Assembly: GCA_947179485.1 (NCBI GenBank) | Contig: OX359249.1 | Span: 48,805,402-48,869,401 of the forward strand | Reading direction: 5' to 3' | Length of the DNA: 64,000 nt | Source of the DNA: Allacma fusca | Lineage: Eukaryota; Arthropoda; Collembola; Symphypleona; Sminthuridae | Part shown: one piece after another, positions 24,840 through 38,400 of the stretch | Numbering within the stretch: the first letter of the stretch is position 1 | Layout of the letters: each line of letters begins with the position of its first letter | The notes under the pieces: generated by a model | Told to the model about the DNA's origin: nothing | Database searches by the model: none | The model's input: the letters and a program-made list of their open reading frames with translations, nothing else | Position numbers and translations under genes: made by a program

Positions 24840-27800
24840 TTTTATGAATCACTCTCCCGAGAGAATTGTTTAATAGAATCAGCTTCTCTGACAATGCACA
24901 AATTTGCTCCCACCATTGATAACATTTTCCCACGGCTTGTCGATTCCAACTAATTACATGTATTACTCCGCTTGCTAATGTTGCCTTGTTGTATTTTGAA
25001 ATAACAATAATTTTCAAAATGATCCTTCAATGTGTGACTACAAGGCCTGACACCTTCAACGATACAATTATCTCCCATTTCCCGTATCACATTTTACTCC
25101 CCAAATATTTTACTTAGAAGGCTCATCCAAGCTTCAGAGGCTAATGAACACAATCTATTTTATCACGGTCTTATTTTTAATTAAAACAAGTGGCACTTCT
25201 GAAAGAATTGGATGGGTCAGTGCAAGGGCAGTCGGAACTATGTACGCAAAGAAATGCTTTCCGTTCCAGGGGAAATGAAAGCCAGAAGCTTGTCCAGTCC
25301 AAAGCATAAGTTGAGACTAGTGAAGTTGAGTTGGTGAAAACATTATTTACACGAGTTCCGTACTCCAGTACAGTGGCGACGGAGCACTATTAATTCCCTC
25401 TGATATTTCCCCGAGAACGGTACCAATTGAGTGCTTTAGGTTATAGCTGAAGTTCTTATTTCAATAGAGCTAACCAGTGGTGTCAAGCTGGCTTTACGTA
25501 GTTTATGCCGTCAAGAAAATCTACCCATAACTTCCTTCGGTGCATGCGTTAAAATACCTGGAATGCTGAGAAAAGCATTACGGTCAACATATGTACACAC
25601 ACCCGTGTGAGTCTAAAAAAAAGTCGTCCCCAAAATACTGCCTATTCTATTCTGGACAAGGAGGGCCAGGAAAACTCCTAGTTTCCCTAAATTAACAATT
25701 TACTGGTAAAGTGTTATCATGATGATGCTAGATGTGAATAAAAACATCAGTACCTTTCGAATATGTAATTTCTTGGAGTCGATTAATTAACTTGTGTTTG
25801 TTATGTTTTTGTAATCAGTGTGAAAGTAAAACCTGTGAAACTCAAAAGCAGTTATGCCTTTAAGTACTCACAATATAAAGCACAAGACTGTCAAGAACAG
25901 TGCATAATCGTGTATTCTTAATCATTATTACGTATTTGCTTCTGTACAATAATACACAAATAGCTGTGGGAGTAATTATTTTGCTACTCATTTTTTCAGT
26001 AGTGGCAAGTTGAACTAGAGAAGACAAGTTTTTAAAATAGTTCAATGTTTTTCTCCCGTGAAGTTGCAATTGAATACTGCATTTGATTGCCACATCTATT
26101 TTAATTAGTGTTTTTTATCATGAGCATATTTGTAGTACGCATATCTACTAATACGCAAAACTATCTATACTGTCTTTCATCGGCAATAACAACCTTTCTG
26201 TAAGTTTTATACTTACATCTACGTATGTAGTTATAGGATTGGGACGCAGCCCGGTTTCATATGACAATACACGAATGACGGCACACCTGATTGAATGCAT
26301 ACTAATGCATTTCACACACTACTTACTGCATTCTTTTGGAAGCTACTATGGTACTGCTATTGTAAACATTACATAAATAAAATCCTTAGATACGTTCATA
26401 AAAATTACTGTAATTCAAACAAGTCAAAATGTTTTAAACACCCTTATTCAGCGTAGGAATGCCTCGTTGCAACAACTATTACTCAAACTGTGCAAGGTCA
26501 AAACATTCCTCTCCAAGCTCTAATATCTAACAGGACTAATTGTAAAACCTCAATAAATTCATTCAAAATATCTGCGACTATACTTCCTCACTTTATTATG
26601 GCTAAGTTTCTGCCGTAAAATATCAGTCAATAAGTGTGTCTACTCCGATTTAACATTTCTCATTAATCCGTCTCGCCGCGCGTTTAGTACTACATTTTGG
26701 CGAGACAGCAGGAATAGAAGGAAATCATTTTGAAAATAATAAGTCCACAGACATGATATTGTTTACAACTGCTAATTGAATCAAGCTAATTGGTACACGA
26801 GGGATTTCTTCTCAAAGAAAATGTCATCAGAAATGCTTCCACACATACTTATTTGTTTCCATAGTGCCGTCCTTCTGGTGAAATACTCAGCAGTTAAAAT
26901 GTCATGAATGCTTTGATATCCCGACTATGACCTCTACAATTGGTACTCACGTACTCACTTTAAAATAATAAAACTACACCCAGTAACACCAGATATTACT
27001 GCGTATCTCTTTGGAGATGCGCTACAGATGTACAAAACAGAGAAGGTCAATTCCTGTGAAAGGTGACATATTTTTCTCAAATAAGGGTGAAACGTCAGAG
27101 GGTAACCCAACGTTGACTTTATTCCAAGTAAAACTGCAATAGCCTTACTTGGAAGGAAATTATTATTACAGATTACAGGGAATTATATACGCATTATTTA
27201 AAAGTACCTTACATTCTAATGTATGTACATGCGTGTTTACATATTACGTAGAGTACTTATACTTAGAAACCAAAATGGCTCAAGAAGTCCAGTTTTTTTC
27301 TCAATTTTTTTCAAAATTTTTCACGAGAAATCTCTTAAAAGTTGATCTCTTATAAGGGTTGGTCATTTACAAGTGGTAAATAGTTTTTTATCGGGAAGGA
27401 CAATCACCGTGGATTTGAATGAACATTTTTCCAGAAACAAAACGCTTCTTCATATTTTGTTACCATCAACTTACAATTAGGCATGGCTGCTTCCAGCGTC
27501 AAATTTTATTTCTGAGATTATTACTGGACTGTCAGCGACTGACATGTCAAAGGGGAAAGGTCAATTTGATAAATATTGCAAAATGGTAATCCCTTGAGCA
27601 GGAAGGAGTGGAGGTGCTATGTGTTCGGATGTGTTTACCAAAGGACAGTGTAGTGCCAGGAAGAAGGAACGTGGGTTTAAGAGTTCCTCTGGTGTTCTGG
27701 CTCGTGCCTGGCATCTAATGGTGTCCTTCGACATGCTCACGAGGCCGGAGAGCGCCAACCGGGTAATTTCAGTTCAAGATTCAATTTCCCTCCGTAGTCC

Positions 27801-29247
27801 ATATACCCACACGTATACTCATACGTAGGCTAAGATCCAAGAGGAAGAATCAGGGAACTAGACAGACACTAGACCAAAACCACATAATAAATTGTCCAAC
27901 ACATTTAAGCAACCACAAGGGAAATTCCTACTTTAGTGGTGACCAGCGAACTGCCACATCTGTGAAACACGACACCACCAGCATGACCCCTCCAAAGTTT
28001 CTAGATAAACTCGTGTGATGTTCCGTGGAGACAGTTGAAGTAAGCCTTTTGATTTAATATTTATTACCTATGTATATTGAACATAATATTAAATTAAAGG
28101 CCTAGGAGTAGTAAGATGATGAGGAGGAGATTTTGTGGAGACATGTTGATCTTGGAGTTGCTGGATTGAAAGTTCATAGACATAATTCATGAATTCGTAT
28201 TTTGATTATTTCCCTGAAATTAAATAGGTGCTACTTCGAAAGTATGGGGGAAGTTGCTAGCAAGTTGGAGTGTATGTTGGAGTACCACACCGGCACTCTT
28301 ACTAATAAAATCATGAATGAGCAGACACATTATTTTGGATTGATTTGCAATACGGGGTATAAATTAGACTGAATGGAGTATAGTCAAATGATTTCGTGGA
28401 GGATTAAAGAGTATCTTTGTGTTGACACTTGGACTATGGAAATTAGAAACATGGTTAATGTTATCAGGCTGGTGTCAGTTTGAGTTGTGAAGGTAATTTC
28501 TTATTTAGTACTGGATGACCAGGGAGGTTGTAGGGACTTGTAATTAAGTGTACATGTCTCAGAGTGTCGTACGGGTTTGATTTGTAGTGTACAATAATTT
28601 AATGTTGGTCAGACGAGTGTACTGAAGTTGTGTGGTGGGGTCGTGTGATTGACATCTATGTTGTAGTATTGGGTATGTGTTGGTATTTGATATGTAATGA
28701 GGTGGCTTATATTTTTCCTTTACATAGGTTGGGATGCAAAATGGGTTGGAGAAGTGAACGAGCATCACTGTCCGGACATGGTCATCGAAAATCCCTAGTC
28801 AAATGCTACCCACCTATGCTCTGGGAGTCATGGCATAATCAGTCTGAACGCTTTGAATTCTGAATTTTGTCATTCAGCTCACGGCTTCATGAGTGAGAGC
28901 AGTAATATTGCCTGCTGACAACTTTAGCAAACCTCAGCTGTGACGGCTTGAATGGTGTAAAGTGAAGCCGCATGTGTGCTTAGCTTCCCATCTAAACACA
29001 ATTCTGTGCTTATCAGTGTTACTATTATTTACTTGTATATAGAGTCGCACGTTGAGTTTATTTACTTAGTTGTTGGTTTAATAAGTGTTCAGAATGAAAT
29101 ATAACCATCGCACTCGATAGAATCCTATTTGTTCTTGAAATTTTATACATATCATATGGTGGCAGCGGGAATCTTTCTGGCATTGATTTCTGGGAGTAAA
29201 GTTGCCAAATTTTGTCAGGCGCTAACCGTAACAGTTACTATTTAAAC
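24840..29247. other. Divergent intergenic region, possible 5' UTR exons
   Basis: 4.4 kb between the start codons of the C12orf56-like gene (-) and the ZIP transporter (+). It should hold both promoters. No coding exon is supported. The sequence TTTTGTCAG at 29210-29218 is a plausible acceptor for a 5' UTR exon of the transporter. Confidence 0.5.
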
Positions 29248-29731
29248 ATGAATTTATCAACGAAGCTTAGTATCGTTAATATAGTAGCAATACTACCCGT
29301 TCTGAGCATAGCCATGCAAGGTACTAACGGAGCAGGTAGTTTCAATGACCCGTCTGAAGCTGTTATATGGAATTATTTTTTGGAAAAATACTCTTCGTCA
29401 CAGTCATATTTAACCCCTCACGAGGTCAGAAAATTCATAAACAGTAAATGTCGGAAGAATGGTAGTCCTGATGAGGCTGGAAGTGAATCAAGTTTTCCGG
29501 ACGAATGTGCTATCACTATGAATAAGTGGAATAATGTGACGGATTTGAGGTCCGTTTGCAGTCTGATTCTGTACCAAATAGATAATCCTAGTTGTTGTTC
29601 GCAAATTACGTCGTCCGCATCTCATAAGCCGGTTGAAACAAAATCAGATACTTCTGGTTTGGATGAGACTACATTTCGTGGAGAAGAGGAGTCACTTGAG
29701 GCATCGAAAAAGAAACCAAGTTCTGGAGAAG
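29248..29731 (+). CDS. ZIP transporter exon 1: signal peptide and extracellular domain
   Basis: ATG at 29248 in AACATGA context. Hydrophobic signal to about residue 24, then an extracellular domain with Cys pairs ([13 protein letters not shown]). The end is acidic and Lys/Ser-rich. Donor GTTAGT; leaves one base. Confidence 0.88.
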
Positions 29732-32700
29732 GTTAGTAACCTTTGTGAAAAATGTCGGAGTAGATTCAAATGATAGTTAAATTATTACACTTAATGTTTG
29801 CGAGTTGTACGGGAAAATTGAGTCTTCATTAGTTTTAAGGGTTGAAAGCTGACTGCTTTTAGAATTCGATTGTACGTTAATATTCACAATTCACACTGAA
29901 TATGTATTTAAAAAAAAGGAATATAGTTTGCAGAGGTTCATATTTTTTGTTTAGGTAAAACATTCTTTTCTTAAAATACTCTGTTATCATGCTAATTTTT
30001 GTCGTCCTATTTCATATTCCATAGCTATCAACAGTATGCTTGGATTGCGATTGCGAACTTTGAAAAATATCTTGCTCTCATGCAAAATTGTTCACTCGTG
30101 TCAGTATACCGTATACCAAGCAGGTGTACTTATGGTATCTGACGTGGTTAGCAAATCACTCCACATGCAGATACTGATGCATGGAAATGTGTCGCACATA
30201 TAATGGACAGGAAACAGTTTATGGCATCAGTATTATAATTACCAGGCATTTTCGCAATTCTGTGTTATTTATAACTGTAAAAAGCACGACAAAATAATAA
30301 ATTAGTGCACTTATAACATTAGTGATAGTTCCGGCCATAATTTGCATTTTTTACACGAGGTTCCCTATTAATCATAAAAGCACGTTGCCTGATTCCAGTA
30401 AACCCAACTGCTGCTAAGTAAGTCAGTCCCAGTTAGAATTAATTCCATCTCATTTATCTAGTGTAAATCCTTCATCCAACATGGGAATAGGATTACATTC
30501 AGCAGTAGTATTGACATTTTCCCTTACTTGGTGATTTTAACTTAACCCCGTGCTGGCATGACTGTATAAAGCATATGCATGTAAACTTAAGGTTACGTTT
30601 CATTTTGTTTGACGTTTTTTTGACCGCGTGGCAGGTATAAATCAGCATCAGCCAGTACACAAGAAGTTCTGTTCTCCCTCTGATCAGATGCTCAAAGGAT
30701 GAAACATATATGCAGCATGTGGTATAGAGATCTCAAGCGAGAGTATATTTGATTCGACATGCTAAGGTTACTGTAAAGTGCTGGGTATGAAGCTTTTGTA
30801 TACTATGTATGTAGATGAATTTCTAGATCTTATCAGTTTTATTTCATCAACATTTTCTCAAGTTGGAATTCACGACTGCATAAAATGCTTCAATGAATAT
30901 AGTAAATAATGCTGCGTGGGATTATCGTTGGTGTTCGCTGGAAAAATAGATGTGTCAAGGTTAGAACGCATTTTTGATTATGAATTCAAGGAAACAAGTA
31001 AAGGAGGCGCTGATAAAAGTAAAAAAGCTAGAAGTGAATGGTTTCCTGGTATTCCTCGTTACATAAAAAATACTCAAGTTAAATGTAAATTAATTTTTAT
31101 TATTCCTTAAGAAGATTAAATTTATTCACGGCATTTTTAGGGCTTATTTTGATCTGTAACATATTTTTGCACTCATTAGGCTGGATACAAAGCACTACAA
31201 ATGATAATTCCACGTTCATATCAGCTGTTTTATATCATACAGGTTTATACTTGCAGGTTCTCATCGTAATCCTTAAGGAAGTAGCAATTATTTGCAATGT
31301 TGGCAGTAAATTTTGAAAAATAGAATGATCCTACGTGAGTGTTTCACGAATTGATATCAGAGTAGGGTCAGCAAAATAAGTTTCGCGTGATTATGTGACA
31401 CTTATACATGAGGTTGATTAATCCCGGGTTAGTGGACTTAATCAGCTGCCACTTTTCATGTAATTAATTTCTGAAAAAACAAGGTCCAATGGGTGTCATA
31501 TAATAAAATTATTAACAATAATGATGACAGTTTGCATTTTTACGGATTTTCCGGATCAAAATTCAGATGTGACAGGTGCTTGCAACCAGCGCAATAACCT
31601 AACAACATTTGGCCGTGAATACTTTTATAGTTGAGCTCAAACCATGTGTACTATACGTGTCTACAAATATAATAAGAAATGCGAATATTAATAAGTATAG
31701 TAACTAAAATCAATGTTACTGCTTTAACAACATCAGTTAAAAATGTTCAAATGGTTCGATAGCCTGTAGTTTTTAGATGGAATGATTACTTTCTTTATTT
31801 GAACTCTGATCATTGCGTTAGTCGTCTTTTTTCCAAGACATTAGTAAATTTCTTAGGCCTTCAGAATTTCCACATACTGTGTCATTCGTTCATTCTATCA
31901 ATAAGTGTAAGTTTAACTAACAACAAGAGAAAAGTATTCAAAAGCTAGAAAATTGAACTCAAAAGTATGTAGAATTACATGCGTACAACGTAATAATTTT
32001 TTGAAAGCTGAAAATTCCCATCATTTTCTCATAAATGTTGTTTCTCATAAAAGGAACCATTTTCATAGTTGCACCTTATTCGTGATATTACCGTTAGTGG
32101 GCAGTCAAACCAGATTCTTAAGATCATTAATCGTTACGCAATGTTTAAAAAGCGTAAGCATGCACCCTACAGATTTGTGAACAGCTCAAAATACACGAAG
32201 ACATCGTACGATTAATTAGAAGTTCACATTATCATAAAGGATACATAATAATGCAAGTTTAGTGTCAAGGTTAGAAGGTAATTTCAGTGGCTTTAGAGCT
32301 AAATAGTTCAAGCCTGAGGACTAAATCAGATTAATGTTAGTCTTCTGATTATAATTATTATAATGACGTAATTTAACGGCGTTTTGTGATCTCAACAGTT
32401 TGGGGCTTTGGTATTCTGTTCGTCACCCTTATCAGCTTATCATCTTTAGTGGGAGTAAGTGTTTTACCACTTATGGGTAAAGATTTCTACAAGCACATGC
32501 TTACTAGTATGGTGGGTTTAGCAGTGGGATCGTTGACTGGTAGTGCCGTTTTTCACCTCATACCTCAAGTAAGTAGCAATAAAATGACTTATGTAGTGAT
32601 AAAATCTGACTGATAAACTATGACTTGTTCAATTTCTATGGATAATTAAAAATATCTGTATTATACTGATCATGGGCTTTTGCCGGGTACAAATTATGCT

Positions 32701-34525
32701 ACGAACATGTGCATAAATTAATAAAAAATTTGCATAAATGTTTTTACAGGCGTTTGCTCTAAATGAAAGGGACCCAAACCATGGTTATCTCTTCCTCTCT
32801 TTGGTTATCTGCGGAGGAATCTGGATGTTTTTCATGGTGGAACGAATCCTTAAATTTATTATGGACTATAAAGATGTAAGTTGGACTTGTATTCCAGTTG
32901 GTATTGGTATTTCATGAGTCGATACTCAGGAGAGCGTGTTTGCTTGTCAAGAAAATGAGCATGTTGTGTAAACAATCCTTGAATAGTTATGGTTATTGTT
33001 TGCTTGGATTTCTAGAGAAAGGAAATGAAATGGAAGCATGAGAAAATGCTAGGTGTTTTGTCTTCCACTCCTGAAAATAGCACTTTGTCAATGTTGGTAG
33101 ACAGCAAAATGATTGCCAAAGATGGGGATGACTCGAGATCTAGTACAAGTACAGCCATGTGTGCACCTCAACCATCCAATGGTGTCATTTATGAATGTCA
33201 AGAACAAGCTATCAAAGCATCGTTTGGCCATCAAGAGGTTAGAAATGGATTTTTTAAATTCAATAACAAGGCTAATGACTTGTCGCAGGGCTATATTTTA
33301 ATTGTTGAAAGAGGACAGTTACACAAAATGGTATGCTTATTGATTACAATTGTGACCTTTTGCTGTGAATAGCTTTGTATTCTTATCTAACTTTCGCTAG
33401 GAAATTAAACCTAAAGGGTATTATGCAAATTCATATGTATGTATGTAATGCTGAGTATGCTTTTGAAACCTTGAATGAACAAGACTGAACTTGTGAATTT
33501 AATTTTTTATTGTAGAAACCTCGTCCCAGTAATGGTCACGAACATGTTGTAAAATTTGAACAAGGAAAAGATAGTGTGATTGCCACGGTTGCCTGGATGA
33601 TTATATTCGGAGATGGTCTCCATAATTTTATTGATGGTCTATCTATTGGTGCAGCTTTCAATGAAAGCATACTTACTGGTGTAAGTATTAGTGTCGCCGT
33701 GCTATGTGAAGAACTTCCTCATGAGTTAGGTAACACTCCTGTTTTATGCAAATCGCTTTACCCTAGCGTTAATTTCGCTTAAATTGGTGTTGATTTTCAG
33801 CAGCAGGAATCTACCCGCGTAAATTACTCTGAAATATATGAATGTGTATTTCCCATTTAAGTGTTGCTAATAAATAAGAAAAGAGTACATGAGATACGGC
33901 TTAACCAAGTTACAACTCGTTTGAATTTCCTCGAATATCTTACGTATACTGAAAGAATATGAAAGTAATTCATTCCTTGTTTAAGTCAGTTCTGGTACTC
34001 CTCATTTAATAGTTATATTTTGTACAGAATATTGTGGCAAAAATAATGAAGCATTAATGCTTGCAGGTGATTTTGCCGTTTTGTTGAATGCTGGTATGTC
34101 AATGAGACAAGCTTTACTGTACAACTTTTTATCCGCTTGCACGTGTTACTTCGGCCTAGGCTTCGGGATTCTTCTTGGGGAAATTGAAGCTACCTCGTAC
34201 ATTTTTGCCTTGGCAGGAGGGATGTTCTTATACATCGCTTTAGTGGACATGGTAAGTATTGCAATTTTTGTCTGAACTTCTGATGGCTTGTACCACAAAG
34301 AACCTTGTTTTAAAATTCATATTTGTATGGAGAGTCGTGTCAATACATTTTTATGATTTTTTTTTCAAATTTCAGGTTCCAGAAATGAATGAAATAGCTG
34401 AAGAAACTAGTAAATTATCAGTAATGAAAGGACTAAAAGTTTTGGTGTTGCAAAATCTGGGATTGTTTACTGGAATAACGATTCTGTTTGTATTAGCGAA
34501 GTATCAGGATAATATTCAATTCTGA
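29248..34525 (+). CDS. ZIP8/ZIP14-type metal transporter (SLC39 family)
   Basis: Seven exons (29248-29731, 32399-32568, 32750-32875, 33016-33330, 33516-33729, 34067-34251, 34376-34525) join in phase to 547 codons plus stop. The protein has a signal peptide ([19 protein letters not shown]), a Cys-containing extracellular domain, and eight membrane segments. The metal path shows [17 protein letters not shown] in TM4 and [10 protein letters not shown] in TM5. TM7-8 read [17 protein letters not shown] and [18 protein letters not shown]. Most LIV-1 ZIPs have His at the first position of the TM5 motif; glutamate there is the mark of ZIP8 and ZIP14, which carry Zn, Mn, Fe and Cd into the cytosol. 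I infer a plasma-membrane or endosomal importer of that breadth. The start is the ATG before the signal peptide; an upstream in-frame stretch has no ATG. Confidence 0.92.
29732..32398. other. First intron of the ZIP transporter
   Basis: 2.7 kb. Exon 1 and exon 2 join in phase without anything in between. It holds one compositionally odd open stretch near 30916-31110 (+), rich in Lys, Ser and Glu ([18 protein letters not shown]), without clear splice sites. I do not recognise it and do not call it a gene. Confidence 0.5.
32399..32568 (+). CDS. ZIP transporter exon 2: TM1-TM2
   Basis: Acceptor CTCAACAG, donor GTAAGT. Completes a Val codon, then [20 protein letters not shown] (TM1) and [20 protein letters not shown] (TM2). 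Confidence 0.92.
32750..32875 (+). CDS. ZIP transporter exon 3: TM3
   Basis: Acceptor TTTTTACAG, donor GTAAGT; 42 codons, phase 0. [20 protein letters not shown] forms TM3. Confidence 0.92.
33016..33330 (+). CDS. ZIP transporter exon 4: cytosolic loop (end uncertain)
   Basis: Acceptor TTTCTAG. Encodes the variable loop between TM3 and TM4. Two donors keep phase 0: GTATGC after 33330 (preferred) and a weaker GTTAGA after 33237, which would shorten the loop by 31 residues. Confidence 0.75.
33516..33729 (+). CDS. ZIP transporter exon 5: TM4 and start of TM5
   Basis: Acceptor TATTGTAG, donor GTAACA. Carries HNFIDG of TM4 and EELPHEL of TM5, the metal-binding core. Splits a Gly codon. Confidence 0.92.
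34067..34251 (+). CDS. ZIP transporter exon 6: TM5-TM7
   Basis: Acceptor CTTGCAG, donor [26 protein letters not shown], then the TM6 glycine-rich helix and TM7 ([17 protein letters not shown]). Confidence 0.92.
34376..34525 (+). CDS. ZIP transporter exon 7: TM8 and stop
   Basis: Acceptor AATTTCAG. VPEMNEI, a short loop, TM8 and the C-terminal YQDNIQF before TGA. The short lumenal tail matches ZIP8/14. Confidence 0.92.
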   Translation, partial: VPEMNEIAEETSKLSVMKGLKVLVLQNLGLFTGITILFVLAKYQDNIQF

Positions 34526-35394
34526 TCTTCTACAGCTAAAACTTCACTATATTTTAGTGTAAATCATGTGGGTGTTATTTTTTGGTACTTTCCCTTGTGA
34601 TGTCTAAAAGCGGGACTTATAGTATATATTTATATTTAGGATATACCGGAATCGTTTTATATACCTTGAATTATAATGGTAGAAAATATTAGTGATTGGT
34701 TTTGCCAAGTTGCTTAAGTATTGAAGCACTTTGTCCTTTGTGACCAGAGTTCGAAATCCAGCATTAGAATGACTGTTAAGAGCACATTGATTGTTAATTT
34801 GAAGTTATAAAATTCATTGTACAATTCTGGATGAGAATCTGGATTTTGGGGTACAAGAATACAAACATAGTATGAAGGATACTAGCTATTGTGTTGCAAT
34901 TATTAAAAAATTCAGCATTACGTCTCCCGAGGAAACAACCCTCTGCACTGATTGTGAATTCACTTAATCAATGACTTCGCTCCTAGTTATCCTTCATTCC
35001 ATATTACATTTAGAAGATCTCCTTCCAGTTCACAATTGCCTTACGTATGCCGTTTAATCTAGCCTAGAAATGACAGGTTGCTGTTAGTACGTACTGATGA
35101 GTGCAATAGGTTATCGAAAGTCGATTGTTTATATAGACATAAAATATATTTAATTGTGCATTAAAGGACTACAATTTATATAAAACGTTTGGTTCCCCTG
35201 TTACTTTATAATTTCCTTTATTGGTTAAATTCGTCCAGAGCTAATAATTATTCCTTGGAAGGGGTAAATATATAATTACTAATCATTATAATGTAACGGT
35301 GTTCACCAATCTATTGACACGGAGCCTAGTTGCATAAATTGCTTTTACTTTCAGCTCAGTTGTAATGTTGTGTTGTTAGATTGATCAGTAAAGT

Positions 35395-35400
35395 AATAAA
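35395..35400 (+). promoter_or_regulatory. Candidate polyadenylation signal of the ZIP transporter
   Basis: AATAAA about 870 bp after the stop, with another at 35449-35454. ATTAAA at 35160-35165 is an earlier variant. Which one is used cannot be told from sequence. Confidence 0.35.
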
Positions 35401-38400
35401 TGATAACTGGGTCTAGCGTTTTCCCTTATTATTTATAATATGATGCGAAATAAAGTCCTCGTTAATGAGGATTACAAAAACTATTCCCTGGAATTCTGGT
35501 ATCTATACAATCATTTATCATGCATAATGGAAAAGGCGTTTAAGTACTATGCATAACTACCTTGTTCTGCCAGCTAATAACACAGGAAAATATTACCAAT
35601 ACCAAGAACCAATTACCGTCTGATCATGTTGAAAATGTTGTTTCATAGAGTATACTTTGTATGCACTGCAGTGATATGTCGCTCATTGCCGGCTAAAGCA
35701 CTGCAGATGTTTACACCGGAATCAAATAAACGCTTCGTAAAGGCAAACGAGTTGATTCTAAAAACTATAGTAAATCCTTTATTATTTTACTACAAATAAT
35801 TTATGTACCAATTTTTTAGCTTGGCAACCATTGCATAACATTTTTATATAATATTCAGACAAACTAAAACAAACATGTACATGCTTTTTATAACACATAT
35901 TCATCAACCATCCTTACAATCCATCCGTGCAATAAAAAAAATGAAAACAAAATTTCCCTTAAGATTTTTTTTCTAGAATGTTTGATTCACATTTCGCCTT
36001 CCGTAGTATATAATTTATAAACATGTGGATATACTTTTTCTACTCTCGGCTATCGCTCACGTACCTACTTGACGTTTGTAAATATAAATATGCGCCTTCC
36101 AAGAGAACCTCGCAATATCAGCATTGAATGAAATAAAGTTGTTTATTATTACTTGTGTATGTTGTTATTTAAAGCTCACTGATAGAGCAACCGGTTCCAA
36201 TATCTGCTTCAAGTTCCTTTTTTAACAAATAATTGACATTGCGTGTTTTCAAACTTCTTACAGTCGATACGTAAAAGTTGAACATTTTAATTAAGAACCT
36301 TGTGTTGGGGAACATTGTCTTTAGGATTGTTAAAATTGTAGCATGTGGTATCACACCTCTCTGATGTCGCACAAGGAAAAGATTATTCTAGGAAAACAAA
36401 CTAAATTGGTGTTAGTGAGCTAATCTTTTAAAATATTCTTGATGCTTCCAACTGACCTCAAGGCCAAGATGAGATAAGAGAACAAGAAGAATTTTTCAGC
36501 AATAAAAATAAAGGTTTGGACAGAGGAACACACTGCATCGGCAGCCACATATGCATGTATGTATGTACACAAGTGTAAATCAACTCGACTGGAAATAATC
36601 ACAACTACGAACTGTGGGCTACTCAAAAATCATTAGGCTAATTGTTATAGACGATGTACTGCAATTGATACTCAGCATCAGAAGCAACACTGTTAAAATG
36701 GGTGTCGCCCTCAGATAAAAAAATTGACGAGCAATCAACGAGTTTGTAGTGAGCCTCTACATGGTTATTAAATCAAGAAACAAAACTGCAGGGGAATTAG
36801 GATAGGTGCAACCACTGCAAACTTGAGCACAAAAAGTGCAGCTAATGTAGACATGCTGTCAAATTCAACACTCATGAATGCATGTATGTATACATGTATA
36901 CATATGTACACACATCATCTCTGAACCAAGCATGTAGTACTGGTAATTTAATCTGGCATTACAATTTTTTTTAAATGTGAAGACAAGTGTAAACGACAAT
37001 ATGAAAGGTTAATCCATGAGACAGAATTTATGATCCGTGACATCGTCATGCCTCTTGTTAAAAGAGCTGGATCACAGAGTTTTCAAAAAAAAAGATACAT
37101 CTAGTATGATTAAAGCAAGAGCCGAGGTGGGGTGAAATGCAATTTGTGATACGGACTGTACGTATGTATATTAAATTGGGAAGCTGTTGGACCTCCTGAC
37201 TCACGCAAAATGTAGATATGAACGTGTGATTGTGTGTATCTACATATATACATAATTATATATATGCTACAAAATAAAATAAAATGTTATTAAATATACT
37301 TGTGTGAACGTGAACAGCTCGAGTGATTTGTTTTTCAAGTAGTTGAAAATGGGTTGGCATGACTTCTGAGCTACAAAGTTCCCGATATATATGTAATCAT
37401 TATCCTAAATGAAAAATGTTATTAAATAAGCAACATTATTCTACAGGATTTACTCGTGACATTCACAATTTCAACATATTCAACGTCATAACTAGAGTCT
37501 ATCACATACGGTTCCCAGTGATGCCAACACAAGATGTTAACTATGTATAAATACTTGTTACAAAAAAATGTAAGTTATTAGTATTCACTAAACAAGAAAT
37601 GAGTAATAATCCAACTACACAATTCTAAAGTATGCGTATTTTGAGCAGTTGCCCGTAATACAAGAATGATGAAACAATTAGGATAAGTTTTCACTTGAAC
37701 GTTTTGTAAAATTTTTCTGTGGACATATGGTTCGTCGTATAATTGTAGCTGATCTATTTAAACATCAACAACTATCATTTCATAATAAGGATTATATAGT
37801 GCACAATCATTAGATTTTCCCAATTATTGAGAGTATCATAAATTAAACATGGCAAAAGTGTGGTATTTGCTTCTTACCAGTAGTGTCTCACATACATATT
37901 AAGTAAGTTTGAAAAATTTTGACACGTCTGAGAAATCCTCTAAACAGCGTACAATGTTGGGGAGACTAAAAAGCAAGGAACTGCTTTTGTGGACATGAGT
38001 TTCATCTCTGGTCTCAACTTGACAACCCAACTTGTTTAACATTAATGACTTTTGAAGTGTTACTTGTCAAAACATTACCCGATAGTACTAACGTTAAACT
38101 TAATAATGTTGCACCAATATTTTTTTTTGATCGATAACTCAGTAACTCGATAACTAAGCTTTTACAACTCGTAACTACAATCTACAGTTTACATAAAACA
38201 CATTGACCCACACGCGTTTGTTTACCGTGACTGACGTATAAGAAATGTCATTAGTAGTAACACTTAAAAGTAGCTTCATTGTTTTCGTTACTTTTGTATG
38301 TGTGTGTGTGTGTGTTTCATCACAATCATAACGACGCTGACTTCCAATGAGTTCATGAATTTCTGCACTCTTTGATGGAATTAAGCCTTTGTTTTTGTAC

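Noticed and set aside
32798-32810. 13-base string equal to the start of miR-9
   Set aside because: It lies inside a coding exon of the ZIP transporter, the match ends there, and no hairpin partner is seen.
36543-36915. Repeated GTAT/TACA runs and ATG-CAT palindromes
   Set aside because: Short tetranucleotide runs of this kind occur throughout the window, so they are background composition.
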